64,000 bases of DNA from Clostridium_F caseinilyticum. GTDB lineage: Bacteria > Bacillota > Clostridia > Clostridiales > Clostridiaceae. Within the stretch, counting starts at the first letter, position 1. Each line of letters begins with the position of its first letter. Positions 52,628 to 62,571 of this stretch are shown here, piece by piece. The notes under the pieces are model-generated. The model worked only from the letters and a program-made list of their open reading frames with translations. It searched no databases and was not told the origin of the DNA. Location: the NCBI RefSeq assembly GCF_046127645.1, contig NZ_CP175919.1; one strand, given 5' to 3'. The position numbers were made by a program, and so were the translations under genes.

Positions 52628-52667
52628 ACAGCCATAGATTTGTGTAAATCAAATCTATGGCTATTAT
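52628..52667 (+). terminator. Terminator after stomatin gene
   Basis: AGCCATAGATTTG pairs with CAAATCTATGGCT; T-rich tail. Confidence 0.85.
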
Positions 52668-52689
52668 TTAGAGAAATGTAGGTGATTAT

Positions 52690-53499
52690 TTGTATAAAAG
52701 TGAAGTAACTAAGGGTAATTTTGAATTATCTGTGTTAGGTGCTTTGGCAATAATGATGTTTACCATTGTAGCAGTTAATTTTTTCCCTACTCATTGTAAT
52801 ATGATGTTAGAAACTACTTATGTTAATTCGCATAAAGTTTTAAAATCAGTTTTAAGAATGCTAATAGATTTAATTTCAAAGGGGTTAGCGATAATATTTA
52901 TCCTAAAGGTAATAAGAGAAAATATTGAACCAAGTTTTAAGATAAGATATATTGAAAAATTTAATTTTAAAATATTATTATGCACAGCTCTTTTTATATT
53001 AGGATTTTTTATGTGGTTTCAAAATTCAATTGGTATAATGCTAATAAAAGTCCTAGTATCTAAAGAGAATATAGAGGCATTTGCAGAATTAGGACAAAAC
53101 CCTTATCAAATATTTATTTTATATGTAATAATAGCACCTATTTTTGAAGAAATAGTTTTAAGAGGAATTATTTTAGAAGGGTTTTTAAACAAGTATAAAC
53201 CAATAACTAGTATAATTGTTTCATCAGTTATATTTGGATTATGGCATGGAAACATTCCTCAATTTATTAATGCCACAATTTTCGGAATGCTTGTTGGGAT
53301 AATATATTATAAAACAAGATCTTTAGTATTATGTATGGTTTCCCATATATTAAGTAATGGATTCGGTTTCTTATATATTACTTCTAATATTAGAAATTTT
53401 TTTATAGGAGCAGTAATTTTTATAATATCAGGAATTTTGCTTGAAAAATATATTAGAGAGTTGAAATATGATGGTACTAATATAAGTAGTGCAGGGTAA
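52690..53499 (+). CDS. CPBP (Abi/CAAX-like) intramembrane metalloprotease
   Basis: The 269 residues span the membrane about eight times and carry the CPBP motifs: EEIVLRG (E-E-x3-R), FGLWHG (F-x3-H) and HILSNGFG (H-x3-N). TTG start with AGGTG upstream. Family roles include CAAX-like proteolysis and bacteriocin self-immunity; no partner gene identifies the role here. Confidence 0.88.
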   Translation: MYKSEVTKGNFELSVLGALAIMMFTIVAVNFFPTHCNMMLETTYVNSHKVLKSVLRMLIDLISKGLAIIFILKVIRENIEPSFKIRYIEKFNFKILLCTALFILGFFMWFQNSIGIMLIKVLVSKENIEAFAELGQNPYQIFILYVIIAPIFEEIVLRGIILEGFLNKYKPITSIIVSSVIFGLWHGNIPQFINATIFGMLVGIIYYKTRSLVLCMVSHILSNGFGFLYITSNIRNFFIGAVIFIISGILLEKYIRELKYDGTNISSAG

Positions 53500-53704
53500 G
53501 AAGATTATAATGTGTATAAGTAGAAATTTAAAAAATGAAAAACTATAGGCATATAGCGGTTAAGCATACAATGATTAATCTAAAATATGTAGTTTATAAT
53601 ATATGAGATTGAATTAAATTACAATTTATGGTATTAATATAATTATAATGAATTTTTATGGAAATTTATTATATATTTCAGTGAATTAAATAGGGGGATT
53701 TTTT

Positions 53705-54940
53705 ATGAATAAAGAATTTTTTATTAGGAATAGAAAAAACCTAGGGAATACTATGGAAGAGGGAGTAGCTGTTATATTTGCAGGCAAGGCTCCTTATAAA
53801 TCAGCAGATGAAACCTATCCATTTACACCTAACAGAAATTTTTATTATTTAACTGGCATAGATGAGGAACAGATAATATTAGTTATAACTAAGAAAAATG
53901 AAGAAATAGAAGAATACCTATATATACAAAGACCAGATCCGATAATGGCAAGATGGTTAGGAGCAACTATTAGTGAAGAAGAAGCTAAAAAGGTAAGTGG
54001 AGTAGAAAATATAAAATATGTAGATAAATTTTTTGATGATTTTCCGTTCTTTATAAATAGAAAAGGGTTTAATAAAGTATACTTAGATTTAGAAAGAAGA
54101 GAGTGGGAAGAAAACTTTACTCCTGCCCAAATTTTTGCTAAAGGATTAAAGGAAAGATACCCTTCTTTAAAAATAGAAAATATTTATAAGAATATATGTA
54201 GTTTAAGAGTAATAAAAAGTGAAGAAGAAGTAGAATTAATTAAAAAAGCTATAGATATAACTAAAGAAGGCATATATAACATGATGGAAAATATAAAGCC
54301 AAATATGGTGGAATATGAAGTAGAAGCATATTTTGATTTTTCATTAAAGAAAAATGGTGTTACGGATTATGCTTTTAAAACTATAGCTGCCTCTGGGAAA
54401 AATGCTACAGTGCTACATTATAGCCAAAACAATTCTAAAATAGATAATAACTCTCTAATGCTTTGTGATTTAGGAGCTCAATATAGATATTATAATGGAG
54501 ATATAAGCAGAACTTTCCCAGCTAATGGAAGGTTCACAGAAAGACAAAAGAAAGTATACAATGTAGTTTTAGAAGCTAATAAAGCTATAATTGAAAATGC
54601 AAAACCAGGAGTTACTTTTAAAGAAATAGAAGATATAACTAAAAAGACATTATCAGAAGGATGCAAAAAGTTAGGAATATTAAAAGATGAAAAAGAATTA
54701 AGAAAATATTATTTCCATAGCTTTGGACATTATTTAGGCTTAGATACTCATGATGTAGGAAGTTACGAAGTAGAATTAAAACCAGGCATGGTTATAACCA
54801 ATGAACCAGGCCTTTATATAGAGGAAGAAAGTATCGGAATAAGAATAGAGGACGACCTTTTAATAACAGAAGATGGCTGTGAGGTTTTAAGTAAAGACAT
54901 AATTAAAAGTATAGAGGATATAGAAAACTTCATGAAATAA
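53705..54940 (+). CDS. pepP: Xaa-Pro aminopeptidase (M24B, aminopeptidase P)
   Basis: The 411 residues have the N-terminal aminopeptidase-P domain (TPNRNFYYLTGIDE) and a pita-bread catalytic domain with the metal ligands D in LCDLGAQY and YNGDISR, H in FHSFGHYLGLDTHD, E in TNEPGLYIEE and E in IRIEDDL. It removes N-terminal residues before proline in the cytoplasm. GGGGG precedes the ATG. The stop codon runs directly into the repeat element at 54937. Confidence 0.93.
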   Translation: MNKEFFIRNRKNLGNTMEEGVAVIFAGKAPYKSADETYPFTPNRNFYYLTGIDEEQIILVITKKNEEIEEYLYIQRPDPIMARWLGATISEEEAKKVSGVENIKYVDKFFDDFPFFINRKGFNKVYLDLERREWEENFTPAQIFAKGLKERYPSLKIENIYKNICSLRVIKSEEEVELIKKAIDITKEGIYNMMENIKPNMVEYEVEAYFDFSLKKNGVTDYAFKTIAASGKNATVLHYSQNNSKIDNNSLMLCDLGAQYRYYNGDISRTFPANGRFTERQKKVYNVVLEANKAIIENAKPGVTFKEIEDITKKTLSEGCKKLGILKDEKELRKYYFHSFGHYLGLDTHDVGSYEVELKPGMVITNEPGLYIEEESIGIRIEDDLLITEDGCEVLSKDIIKSIEDIENFMK

Positions 54941-54971
54941 GGAAATTACGACTTGAAAGGAAGTTATGCTA

Positions 54972-55189
54972 CCCTTGGTTTAAAAAAGGGATATGTGGTT
55001 AGAAAGGCAACTCACTTCAATAAGAGATTCTAATTTATTTTTTCTTAAAATATATGGTTCCAAATTGTAACTCGCTGAACGCTCGAACAACAATTTGAAA
55101 CATACATATATTTTGCAAAAATAAATAAGAATCTCTAATCTTGTTCAAATGCCTTTTACACCACATATCCACATTTTTTAAACCAAGGG
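54972..55189. repeat. 218-base imperfect hairpin with AACTCGCT apex
   Basis: CCCTTGGTTTAAAAAA and its complement close the stem; further pairs are GGGATATGTGG/CCACATATCC and AGAGATTCT/AGAATCTCT. Apex TAACTCGCT...CGCTCGAACAA matches that of copy 2. Confidence 0.8.
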
Positions 55190-55926
55190 AAGATAGAATA
55201 ACTCTTTAAATATAATCTTGTGAATAGAAGAGAGACTAAATGAAATTTTTGCTCAACTTTGTTATGTAAAATTCATAATTATATCCCTTTTAAGATATTT
55301 ATATCTATATAAGAATGTTAAAATATTTAATCATATCCATTATTTTCAGTAATACACTCAAAAAATTTTCGTTATAAAATTAATGCGTAGCATGATAAAA
55401 ATGAATTTTTATAACATTTATATAAACTAAAATTACACTGAATCCTATTTGCGTTAGCAAACAACTTTAATATAATAAAGCTAATAGATTGAACAAGTTT
55501 TATTGTATATAAATTTGCTAAGGTTATTGTATAAATACATTATTTATAGTTATAAAACACTAATAAAAAGTGTTTCTTATCTTATAATATAAAAAAGAAT
55601 TCTCATATATTTAACAGAAAGCCTTCTGGCTGCGCCGATTATTGTGAATAAAATTAATGTTTTTTTACATAGAAATACAAATTAATTACTATAGAAAGTT
55701 TACGACTGCGCTATGGCTTTTTTAGACATTTACATATGGAATTTAGATATAATTTTATAATTTTTAAATTTATAAATAACTTAACAGGAATATTATAATT
55801 AAAGATTTTGTATGGAAAAGAGGAACCAAATCATCATTTTGCAGTTTTCCCTTTCAATTTGAAATTATAATAACATCTTTTAAAGGTATTAAAACAATAA
55901 ATACTTTTAGAGAAGATAGATATCTA

Positions 55927-56070
55927 AAAAAATAAAAAGAATACTTTATTTGTGAACTAATATTTAAGCGTGAAGTAAACAGGACGTTTACTTAGCTCTG
56001 CTGCTACAGGACGTGGCATTAGAGCGTTAGTTTAAATATTATGACACAAATATTAGTATTCTTTATTTTT
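55927..56070. repeat. Stem-loop repeat module, copy 3 of 3
   Basis: Same arms as copies 1 and 2; centre differs at a few paired positions. Confidence 0.8.
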
Positions 56071-56160
56071 ATAGCTATCTATTGAACAAGAGTATTTATT
56101 GTTTTAATTCTCACCCTTTAAAGGACGTTAAGTCGTAATTTTCTTAGATAGTAAAACAGA

Positions 56161-56610
56161 CTAATCAAATATTTTCATTTTTTTTAGTTGAATATAAAAC
56201 CAGTAGTTTAGTAAATAAGGTAGCAGGTAACTAATAAATGTAAATCCTATATTCCAACCATTTGAATAGAGTACTTTACCACTTAATATACCAAGCAATT
56301 CAAGAAATGTTGTAAAAATTGTTGCAGTCATTATAAGTAAGTAAGGATTAAATTTTTCTTTATTAATATAGTGTATTAAATAAACTGAAAGTATAGGATA
56401 TATACCTAAATCATATGGCATAGTAGTAAATTTACCATATTCATGTGGATATACGCTCCACAAATTATAGAAAAATCCAATAGAATTTACTGTGTATGCT
56501 ATAACACTTTGGAAAGGTGCTATAGTAAAAAGTACTTTTCTATCTTTAAAATAAAATACTATACCTGAAATCCAAGGAATTATAAAAGCAATTATTATAT
56601 TAAATAACAT
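56161..56610 (-). CDS. CBO0543-like membrane protein
   Basis: The 149 residues form about five spans with aromatic-rich loops (NLWSVYPHEYGKFTTMPYDLG). This resembles a small uncharacterised family known from C. botulinum and bacilli. ATG at 56610 chosen; a TTG at 56622 adds four residues and has no better site. Function unknown. Its stop lies 13 bases from the repeat element. Confidence 0.72.
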   Translation of the reverse strand: MLFNIIIAFIIPWISGIVFYFKDRKVLFTIAPFQSVIAYTVNSIGFFYNLWSVYPHEYGKFTTMPYDLGIYPILSVYLIHYINKEKFNPYLLIMTATIFTTFLELLGILSGKVLYSNGWNIGFTFISYLLPYLLNYWFYIQLKKMKIFD

Positions 56611-56768
56611 TAAATCACCCAATTATTATTTTTGTATTATCTTCTCCATTATTCAAATAAATATATCAATATTTTTAAATTATATTATTAATACTAGATT
56701 TAAATATGAAAATAGTATATAATATTAAATATTAATTAATAATTAATATTATAAAGAAGGAGAATATT

Positions 56769-56984
56769 ATGATGAATAATAATGCAAATGAACAGATAAT
56801 GGATAAATTAAAGAAAGTATGTATATGTAAAAGTATAAATAGATTAACTATAAAAAATGCTATAAAATCAGGCGCTAAAACTGTGGAAGAAGTTAGAAAA
56901 GCTACTGGAGCGGGTACGGGATCTTGCAAAGGCAATAGATGTACTTATACCATAGAAAAATTATTAGAAGAATACTCAAAATAA
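56769..56984 (+). CDS. Bfd-like [2Fe-2S] protein
   Basis: The 71 residues carry a BFD-type cluster site: C-x-C (VCICKSIN) and C-x4-C (GSCKGNRC). Such small ferredoxin-like modules release iron from ferritin-type stores or serve as electron carriers. AAGGAG lies six bases before the ATG. Single gene. Confidence 0.9.
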   Translation: MMNNNANEQIMDKLKKVCICKSINRLTIKNAIKSGAKTVEEVRKATGAGTGSCKGNRCTYTIEKLLEEYSK

Positions 56985-57118
56985 AAAAGGTATTTTTGTT
57001 TAATACTTTTATATTAATCAGTTTTTTATTGATATAGATATGAGATATTTACTTATTATATTAATAATATTTAAATATAAAAAATAGTTAGTTAAAAATT
57101 GAACATAAAGTTAAGCGT

Positions 57119-57168
57119 AAACACTATCAAAATTATCTATTTTAATAATTTTGATAGTGTTTTTAGTT
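57119..57168 (+). terminator. Terminator
   Basis: AACACTATCAAAATTAT pairs with ATAATTTTGATAGTGTT; T-rich tail. Confidence 0.85.
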
Positions 57169-57513
57169 ACTTTGAATTACAAAGAGTAAATTCATGTTTC
57201 AATTCACCAATACCTCAATAAATATGAAAAATCAAACTGAATTTTGGTTACAAAAACTGCATCTCATTTACAAAACATGCATTTCGGATACAAGAGTGGC
57301 GTTTCGTTTACAAATATTCAGTTGTCAGTTACAAAGGTTGCTTTTCAATTTACAAAGTGGCATCTCGTGTTACTATTGAGCCATAGTGTTTTTATCATAG
57401 AATATATCCAACAAATTAAATTATATATCCAACAAAAAGTATTATATATTTGACATTTAATTTTATATGGAATAAAATATGGATATATTAGGTAAGCAGG
57501 GAGGGGTAAGTTT
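57169..57513. other. Gap with tandem-repeat array
   Basis: No convincing gene; overlapping short frames here are products of the repeat. Contains the array at 57248-57373 and AT-rich DNA before the XRE gene. Confidence 0.6.
57248..57373. repeat. Degenerate 20-21 bp tandem array, six units
   Basis: Units start at 57248, 57268, 57288, 57308, 57329 and 57350. Consensus TTACAAANNNTGCATTTCNN; TTACAAA is best kept. Weaker versions appear to about 57177. Unit length equals two helical turns, so a protein could meet repeats on one DNA face. Confidence 0.8.
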
Positions 57514-57735
57514 TTGGGAAAAGTTAAGATTTTTAAAACTAATATAAAAGTTTTAAGAGCGGAAAGAGAAATAACTCAAGAACAATTGGCTGAAGCTATA
57601 GGGGTTTCGAGAGGTACTATTCTTGAAATTGAAAGGGGAACTTTTAATCCATCTCTTAAATTATCATTTAAAATAGCTAATTATTTTAATAAAACTGTTG
57701 ATTATGTATTTGAAATTCTAGAGGGGGAAAATTGA
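57514..57735 (+). CDS. XRE-family small transcriptional regulator
   Basis: The 73 residues are a single helix-turn-helix (LRAEREITQEQLAEAIGVSRGTI). TTG start after GGAGGGG. It is followed one base after its stop by a membrane protein, a common arrangement of XRE regulators with DUF2178-like partners. The array upstream could be its binding region. Confidence 0.9.
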   Translation: MGKVKIFKTNIKVLRAEREITQEQLAEAIGVSRGTILEIERGTFNPSLKLSFKIANYFNKTVDYVFEILEGEN

Positions 57736-57736
57736 A

Positions 57737-58258
57737 ATGGGGAATACTTTAAAATTTATTATATTAATCTTTTCTATGGTTATAGTTAATTATACAAAAG
57801 ATATTTTTATTAAAGAAAAGGATGAAAGAGAAACTTTAGGCTTTTTAGAGGCATTGAAAGCTACGGTTATATTTACAGTATTTATATTTGGATTATTATT
57901 AACAAACAATTTATCTATAGGTGTAAAAACAATTCCAGCTTATTATATAGGATATATTTTTATTTTAAGTTGTGCATTTTTATTATTATATTATAGACTA
58001 AACCTTAGTACAGAATTTCAGATTGATATAGTTTCTAAACTTAAGAATTATAATATAAAAAAAGTAATATTAATTATAAAAAGTGTTGCTTATTTGCTTT
58101 TAATCTTTTGTGTTTCTGTTATTTTTGTAAAAAATAAATACCCAAGTATAATGAAAAGTAATATATTTAAAATAGTGACGTATATTTTTACATTTTTGGC
58201 ACTTATTTTATTGAGTTATATGCAAAAGCTTGTGATGGAAAATAAAAAAAATATATAA
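57737..58258 (+). CDS. Membrane protein partnered with XRE regulator
   Basis: The 173 residues have about five spans; after the first comes a polar KEKDERE segment, a hallmark of membrane proteins paired with small XRE regulators. Function unknown; it may sense membrane state and hold the regulator. GAGGGGG precedes the ATG. Confidence 0.75.
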   Translation: MGNTLKFIILIFSMVIVNYTKDIFIKEKDERETLGFLEALKATVIFTVFIFGLLLTNNLSIGVKTIPAYYIGYIFILSCAFLLLYYRLNLSTEFQIDIVSKLKNYNIKKVILIIKSVAYLLLIFCVSVIFVKNKYPSIMKSNIFKIVTYIFTFLALILLSYMQKLVMENKKNI

Positions 58259-58330
58259 ATTAATTCTGATTTTGAGAAGGACAATGTTCATATAACTTAA
58301 TATAACTATTTATATAAGTAGGGGGATAAT

Positions 58331-59239
58331 ATGAAGATAGTATTCTTGATTTTATTAATATTATTATTAGGTATAGTTTTTGTTGTATCTTGGAGATTAA
58401 CAAATGTAGTTATTTATCCAATAGTAAGAAAGGCTGAATTTACTTATGAAAAGGAAATAGAACAAGGTGGATTTGTAGAAGAAGAATTTAATAAATTAGA
58501 AAGAGAAGAAATTACTATAAAATCGACCTTTGGATATGATTTAAAAGGAATGTATTTCCCAGGAAAAAATTCAAAGAAAACTGTAATAATATGTCACGGC
58601 ATTAAATGTAATTTATATAATTCTATAAAATATATGAAAATATTTATGGATAAAGGTTTTAATGGGGTAATATATGATCATAGAAATCATGGAAGTAGTG
58701 GTGGAGAAAATACTACTTTTGGATATTATGAAAAACAGGATTTAAAAACTGTTGCAGATTGGGTATTTGAAAAAAATGGTGAAGATTCTATAGTTGGTAT
58801 TCATGGAGAATCTATGGGAGCTGGAACTATACTTCAAAATGCAGCTATTGATGATAGAATAGCGTTTTATGTAGCAGATTGTCCTTATTCTAGCATGGAA
58901 GGTATATTACAATTAAGGTTAAAAGAGGATTATAAATTACCTAGCTTCCCATTTATAGCTGTAGCAAGTCTAATAAGTAAGTTAAGAGTTGGATTATTTT
59001 TTTCAGAAGTTTCTCCCATAAAAGATATACAAAAAGTAGAAACACCTATACTTTTTATACATGGTATGGAAGACACATATATTCCAAAAGAAATGAGTGT
59101 AGAGATGTATAAAAATAAAAAAATAGGAATAAGGGATATATATTTAGCCCCTAATGCAGATCATGCAGAATCCTATATAAAAAATAAAAAAGAGTACAAA
59201 GAACATGTATATAAATTTTTAGAAAAAATAAATTTCTAA
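58331..59239 (+). CDS. Alpha/beta hydrolase with N-terminal membrane anchor
   Basis: The 302 residues begin with one span (3-24), then the hydrolase fold with nucleophile in HGESMGAGT near residue 159, acid in GMEDTYIP and His in NADHAES. Related to membrane-anchored BAAT/prolyl-oligopeptidase-like hydrolases of Firmicutes (YqkD-like). Faces outward or inward cannot be decided. GGGGGA precedes the ATG. Confidence 0.88.
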   Translation: MKIVFLILLILLLGIVFVVSWRLTNVVIYPIVRKAEFTYEKEIEQGGFVEEEFNKLEREEITIKSTFGYDLKGMYFPGKNSKKTVIICHGIKCNLYNSIKYMKIFMDKGFNGVIYDHRNHGSSGGENTTFGYYEKQDLKTVADWVFEKNGEDSIVGIHGESMGAGTILQNAAIDDRIAFYVADCPYSSMEGILQLRLKEDYKLPSFPFIAVASLISKLRVGLFFSEVSPIKDIQKVETPILFIHGMEDTYIPKEMSVEMYKNKKIGIRDIYLAPNADHAESYIKNKKEYKEHVYKFLEKINF

Positions 59240-59326
59240 GAGAAGCGGTTACGCATCTAGATAACTATTTCCTAAACTTTAGTGTGAGTAAAAGCTTCCT
59301 CTAAAGCTTAGAACTTTTTTAATAAT

Positions 59327-59374
59327 TAAGTCCATAAAACCACTCTGTTTTGTGCCTATGGATTTAAGGTTTTT
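59327..59374 (+). terminator. Terminator
   Basis: TAAGTCCATA pairs with TATGGATTTA; T-run follows. Confidence 0.6.
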
Positions 59375-59463
59375 AAAATAGCGAAATTAAATGTCTAACT
59401 ATTTAACTAAACAAGATTTTGATAAAGAAAAATCTATTATTATTTTTAAGTAATATAACATTA

Positions 59464-59491
59464 TTAACTCATCTATATATAGGTGAGTTAA
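59464..59491 (+). terminator. Hairpin
   Basis: TTAACTCA pairs with TGAGTTAA, then TTTT. Confidence 0.65.
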
Positions 59492-59878
59492 TTTTCATTG
59501 TATAAAAACTTCATGCAAGTAGGTAGGTTTATGATGATTTAATTTACTTAGCAGGAGAACATAAGTTATTTAATTATTTTTTTATAATAGGCGAATAATT
59601 GTCCTAGTTTATTTAAAAAATTTTTTAAGGATATAAGGGAGCGTTTTTAGTAAAATAAATTGACTTAGAAATTATATTTTTATTACTTAATATTAAAATA
59701 AAATTATTATAATATCGAACATTTTTGTTAAAATATACATAAAATATTAATATTTACAGATAATTTCCAATATCTAAAAATATATAGTTAAATTCTAATA
59801 AAAATAGGATTATATGAAGTTTGATTAGTATTTATCAAAGTGTTATGCTTTAGTTAAAGTAGGGGGTGTATAGAGTTT

Positions 59879-60388
59879 ATGGACGGTAAATCATACATTA
59901 ACAGGTTAGAAAATTCATACAAAACCCATTTTAAGATAAAGAGAGATACTTATTTTTTAGAAAATCATTTAGATATATTAGCTCATTGTAAATTAGTTAA
60001 TGTTAGAACTATGATTACAGAAAAAGATATCATTGATAGTTTTGAAACAAATGAATTTTGTTTTGTAAAAAATTTAAATAACATTTCAAAAGAAACACTA
60101 GATAAACATATAAATATGCTTATAGAAGCAGAAAAATTATGTGTAACACCTCATAAAGATCATAAGAGTTCCTATTTAACTGGCATATTAATAAGTGAAA
60201 ATCCCATTGATGATGATATAAAGCAATATGTTAAAAAGTTCAAATTTGCAAAAGCTTATAAATTTTATTGGTTCGGATGGTGCGATATAAGATTAGTTTT
60301 AATAGATTTAAAAAACAAAGAAGTTATAACTAATAAAGCTGGTAAATTTGTTAAAAAGGTGTATCAAAAACACTTTAATAAAAATTAG
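59879..60388 (+). CDS. Uncharacterised protein upstream of cstA (169 aa)
   Basis: I do not recognise this family. Soluble, with a helical N-terminal half (YINRLENSYKTHFKIKRDT) and a mixed half containing KAYKFYWFGWCDIRLVLIDL and a basic end. It lies 11 bases before cstA, so the two are cotranscribed and may be functionally linked. The AGGGGG site is about 13 bases from the ATG, a little far. Confidence 0.75.
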   Translation: MDGKSYINRLENSYKTHFKIKRDTYFLENHLDILAHCKLVNVRTMITEKDIIDSFETNEFCFVKNLNNISKETLDKHINMLIEAEKLCVTPHKDHKSSYLTGILISENPIDDDIKQYVKKFKFAKAYKFYWFGWCDIRLVLIDLKNKEVITNKAGKFVKKVYQKHFNKN

Positions 60389-60399
60389 GAGGGGTTTTT

Positions 60400-62043
60400 A
60401 TGAACTCAGTTGTGTTACTTTTAACTGGTATTATTTTATTTTTGATTGCTTATTTAACTTACGGTAGGTGGCTTGCTAAACACTGGGGGATAGACATAAG
60501 TAAACAAACACCAGCCCACACCAAGTTTGACAATGTAGATTATTGTCCAGCAGATGCAAAAATTTTATTAGGGCATCATTTTTCATCTATAGCAGGAGCA
60601 GGACCTATAGCAGGACCTATACAAGCAGCTATATTTGGATGGGTTCCTGTAATGTTGTGGATTGTTATAGGAAGTATTTTTATAGGTGGAGTTCATGATT
60701 TTGGTTCTTTATTCGCATCTATAAGACATGGTGGAAATTCTATTGGTGAGATAATACGTGTTAATATAGGTGAAAAAGGCAAAAAATTATTTAATGTTTT
60801 TGCTTGGGTTACATTGGTTTTAGTTGTAGCAGCTTTTACAGATATATGTGCTTCTACTTTTGCATATAATCCACAAACACCAGAACTTTTAACAGGGGCT
60901 CGTTCTGGAACAGCATCAATTCTTTTTATATTTTTAGCTATGGGATTTGGATTTTTTGTATACAGAAGAAATGCTCCAGTAGGTTTATCTACAGTAGTAG
61001 GAGTTGCTTTATTATTTTTCTGCATATATATAGGATATAAATTTCCAGTATTAAAATTAAGTAAATTTCAATGGCAGATAGTACTTTTAATATATATTAC
61101 TGCAGCATCAACTATGCCAGTTTGGTTACTTCTACAACCAAGAGATTATCTTTGTTCATTTTTGTTATATGCTATGCTTATAGGAGCTTTTGTAGGTATA
61201 ATAATTCTTCATCCAACAATGAAATTAGCACCAACCACATCATTTACAGTTAAAGGCCAAACTTTATTTCCATTCTTATTTGTAACAGTAGCTTGTGGCG
61301 CAGTTTCAGGTTTCCATTCTTTAGTAAGTTCAGGAACATCATCAAAACAGTTAAATAGTGAAAAGGATACACAGCTTATAGGTTATGGTTCAATGCTAAT
61401 TGAAGGAATAGTAGCTATCATAGCTTTAATTGCTGTAGGATATGTTGCCAAGGCTAAAGGTACACCAGCTGAGATTTTTGCTAACAGTTGTGCAGCATTT
61501 ATGAATTCTTTTGGAATACCATTGGCTATAGGAAAAGTATTCGTAACATTATCTTTTTCTGCTTTTGCACTAACAAGTTTAGATACAGCAACAAGGATAG
61601 GAAGGTATATATTCCAAGAGTTTTTTCAAGGTGATAGTGAAAAACAAGGAGAAAAGAAATCTATATTTACTAATATGTATGTATCAACATTAATAACAGT
61701 ATTTTGTGCATTAGGACTAATATTATATGGATATGAAAAAATATGGCCTATATTTGGGTCAGCAAATCAGTTGTTAGCTGCATTAGCTTTATTATCTCTA
61801 ACAGCATGGCTTACAAGAAGAGGAAAGAAAACAATAATGATAATAATACCAATGATATTTATGTTTGCTGTAACATTATCCGCACTATTTTTAATAATAA
61901 AATCTTATTTATTCGGAGCCACACCAAATTATATATTAGGAATAATGGCAGTAATATTATTTGTATTAGCTGTAGTGCTTGCGCTGGAAGCTTATAATAC
62001 TTTAAGTAAAAATAAAAAAGTTAATACAAATTTAAAAGCTTAG
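60400..62043 (+). CDS. cstA: Carbon starvation protein A family transporter
   Basis: The 547 residues form about 16 spans and show the family core HHFSSIAGAGPIAGPIQAA. CstA-type proteins import pyruvate or peptides when carbon is scarce. A GGAGGGG site lies before the ATG. Second gene of a two-gene operon with 59879. The length is on the short side of the family, without the long C-terminal part. Confidence 0.92.
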   Translation: MNSVVLLLTGIILFLIAYLTYGRWLAKHWGIDISKQTPAHTKFDNVDYCPADAKILLGHHFSSIAGAGPIAGPIQAAIFGWVPVMLWIVIGSIFIGGVHDFGSLFASIRHGGNSIGEIIRVNIGEKGKKLFNVFAWVTLVLVVAAFTDICASTFAYNPQTPELLTGARSGTASILFIFLAMGFGFFVYRRNAPVGLSTVVGVALLFFCIYIGYKFPVLKLSKFQWQIVLLIYITAASTMPVWLLLQPRDYLCSFLLYAMLIGAFVGIIILHPTMKLAPTTSFTVKGQTLFPFLFVTVACGAVSGFHSLVSSGTSSKQLNSEKDTQLIGYGSMLIEGIVAIIALIAVGYVAKAKGTPAEIFANSCAAFMNSFGIPLAIGKVFVTLSFSAFALTSLDTATRIGRYIFQEFFQGDSEKQGEKKSIFTNMYVSTLITVFCALGLILYGYEKIWPIFGSANQLLAALALLSLTAWLTRRGKKTIMIIIPMIFMFAVTLSALFLIIKSYLFGATPNYILGIMAVILFVLAVVLALEAYNTLSKNKKVNTNLKA

Positions 62044-62134
62044 CAATTGAGAAAATTGCATAATTTATTTTGAAATATAATTATATAAATTTTATAAAAT
62101 AATAACTAAAATTATCTCTATACAAATTTTAAGG

Positions 62135-62198
62135 CTTCAGCAGAATATTAAGTAAAGATTGATTTAATTTACTTAATTTTTGCTGAAGTTTAATTTTT
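62135..62198 (+). terminator. Terminator after cstA
   Basis: CTTCAGCA and TGCTGAAG close the stem; ATTAAGTAAA/TTTACTTAAT continue it; T-rich tail. Confidence 0.85.
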
Positions 62199-62530
62199 AA
62201 TCTTTATTAATTTTCCTCAGTTCAAAATCCTATGACTTAAAATAGTATGTGCTTTTGTAATTCTATGATATTTATTTGGTTTTATATAATTTTCTAATTG
62301 TTTCTATTTTTTATTATGAAATTTGAAGAAACCTTTAAAAATTACATTTGCTATATTTCTATCTACTTTTTTTAGTTATTTAGTTATATTATGTATTCAT
62401 TATTATAAATACATAATATATATAAGTTTTAAATATATTAAAACTTTAAAATAGTTAGTAAGATGAATTACTATTTCTGTTAATATATAATTTTCCATTA
62501 CGATATAATAAATAATGACTTTTGTCATAG

Positions 62531-62571
62531 AGAAAAAGTACATTAGATACTAACACATAATGTATTTTTCT
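62531..62571. repeat. Hairpin
   Basis: AGAAAAAGTACATTA pairs with TAATGTATTTTTCT with one mismatch. Purpose unknown. Confidence 0.6.

Larger units (their letters stand above)
54937..56147. mobile_element. Copy 3 of TIR-bounded non-coding element (1211 bp)
   Basis: Left ATAAGGAAATTACGACTTGA (54937-54956) and right TTAAGTCGTAATTTTCTTAG (56128-56147) are inverted repeats with few mismatches. Contents: a 218-base hairpin (54972-55189), unique DNA to about 55360, then about 790 bases closely matching copy 2, including the stem-loop module at 55927-56070. No gene or transposase. It fills the gap between convergent pepP and the gene at 56161. Confidence 0.8.
59240..59878. other. Gap with two hairpins
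   Basis: About 640 bases. Hairpins at 59327-59374 and 59464-59491. The rest is AT-rich and without a credible frame. Confidence 0.6.

Noticed and set aside
57248..57373. CRISPR array.
   Set aside because: Units are 20-21 bases with no distinct spacers, and no cas genes are in the window.
57194..57453. Two overlapping reading frames of about 60-70 codons upstream of the XRE gene.
   Set aside because: They run through the 20-21 bp tandem array, lack ribosome sites, and their translations are simply the repeat read in two frames.
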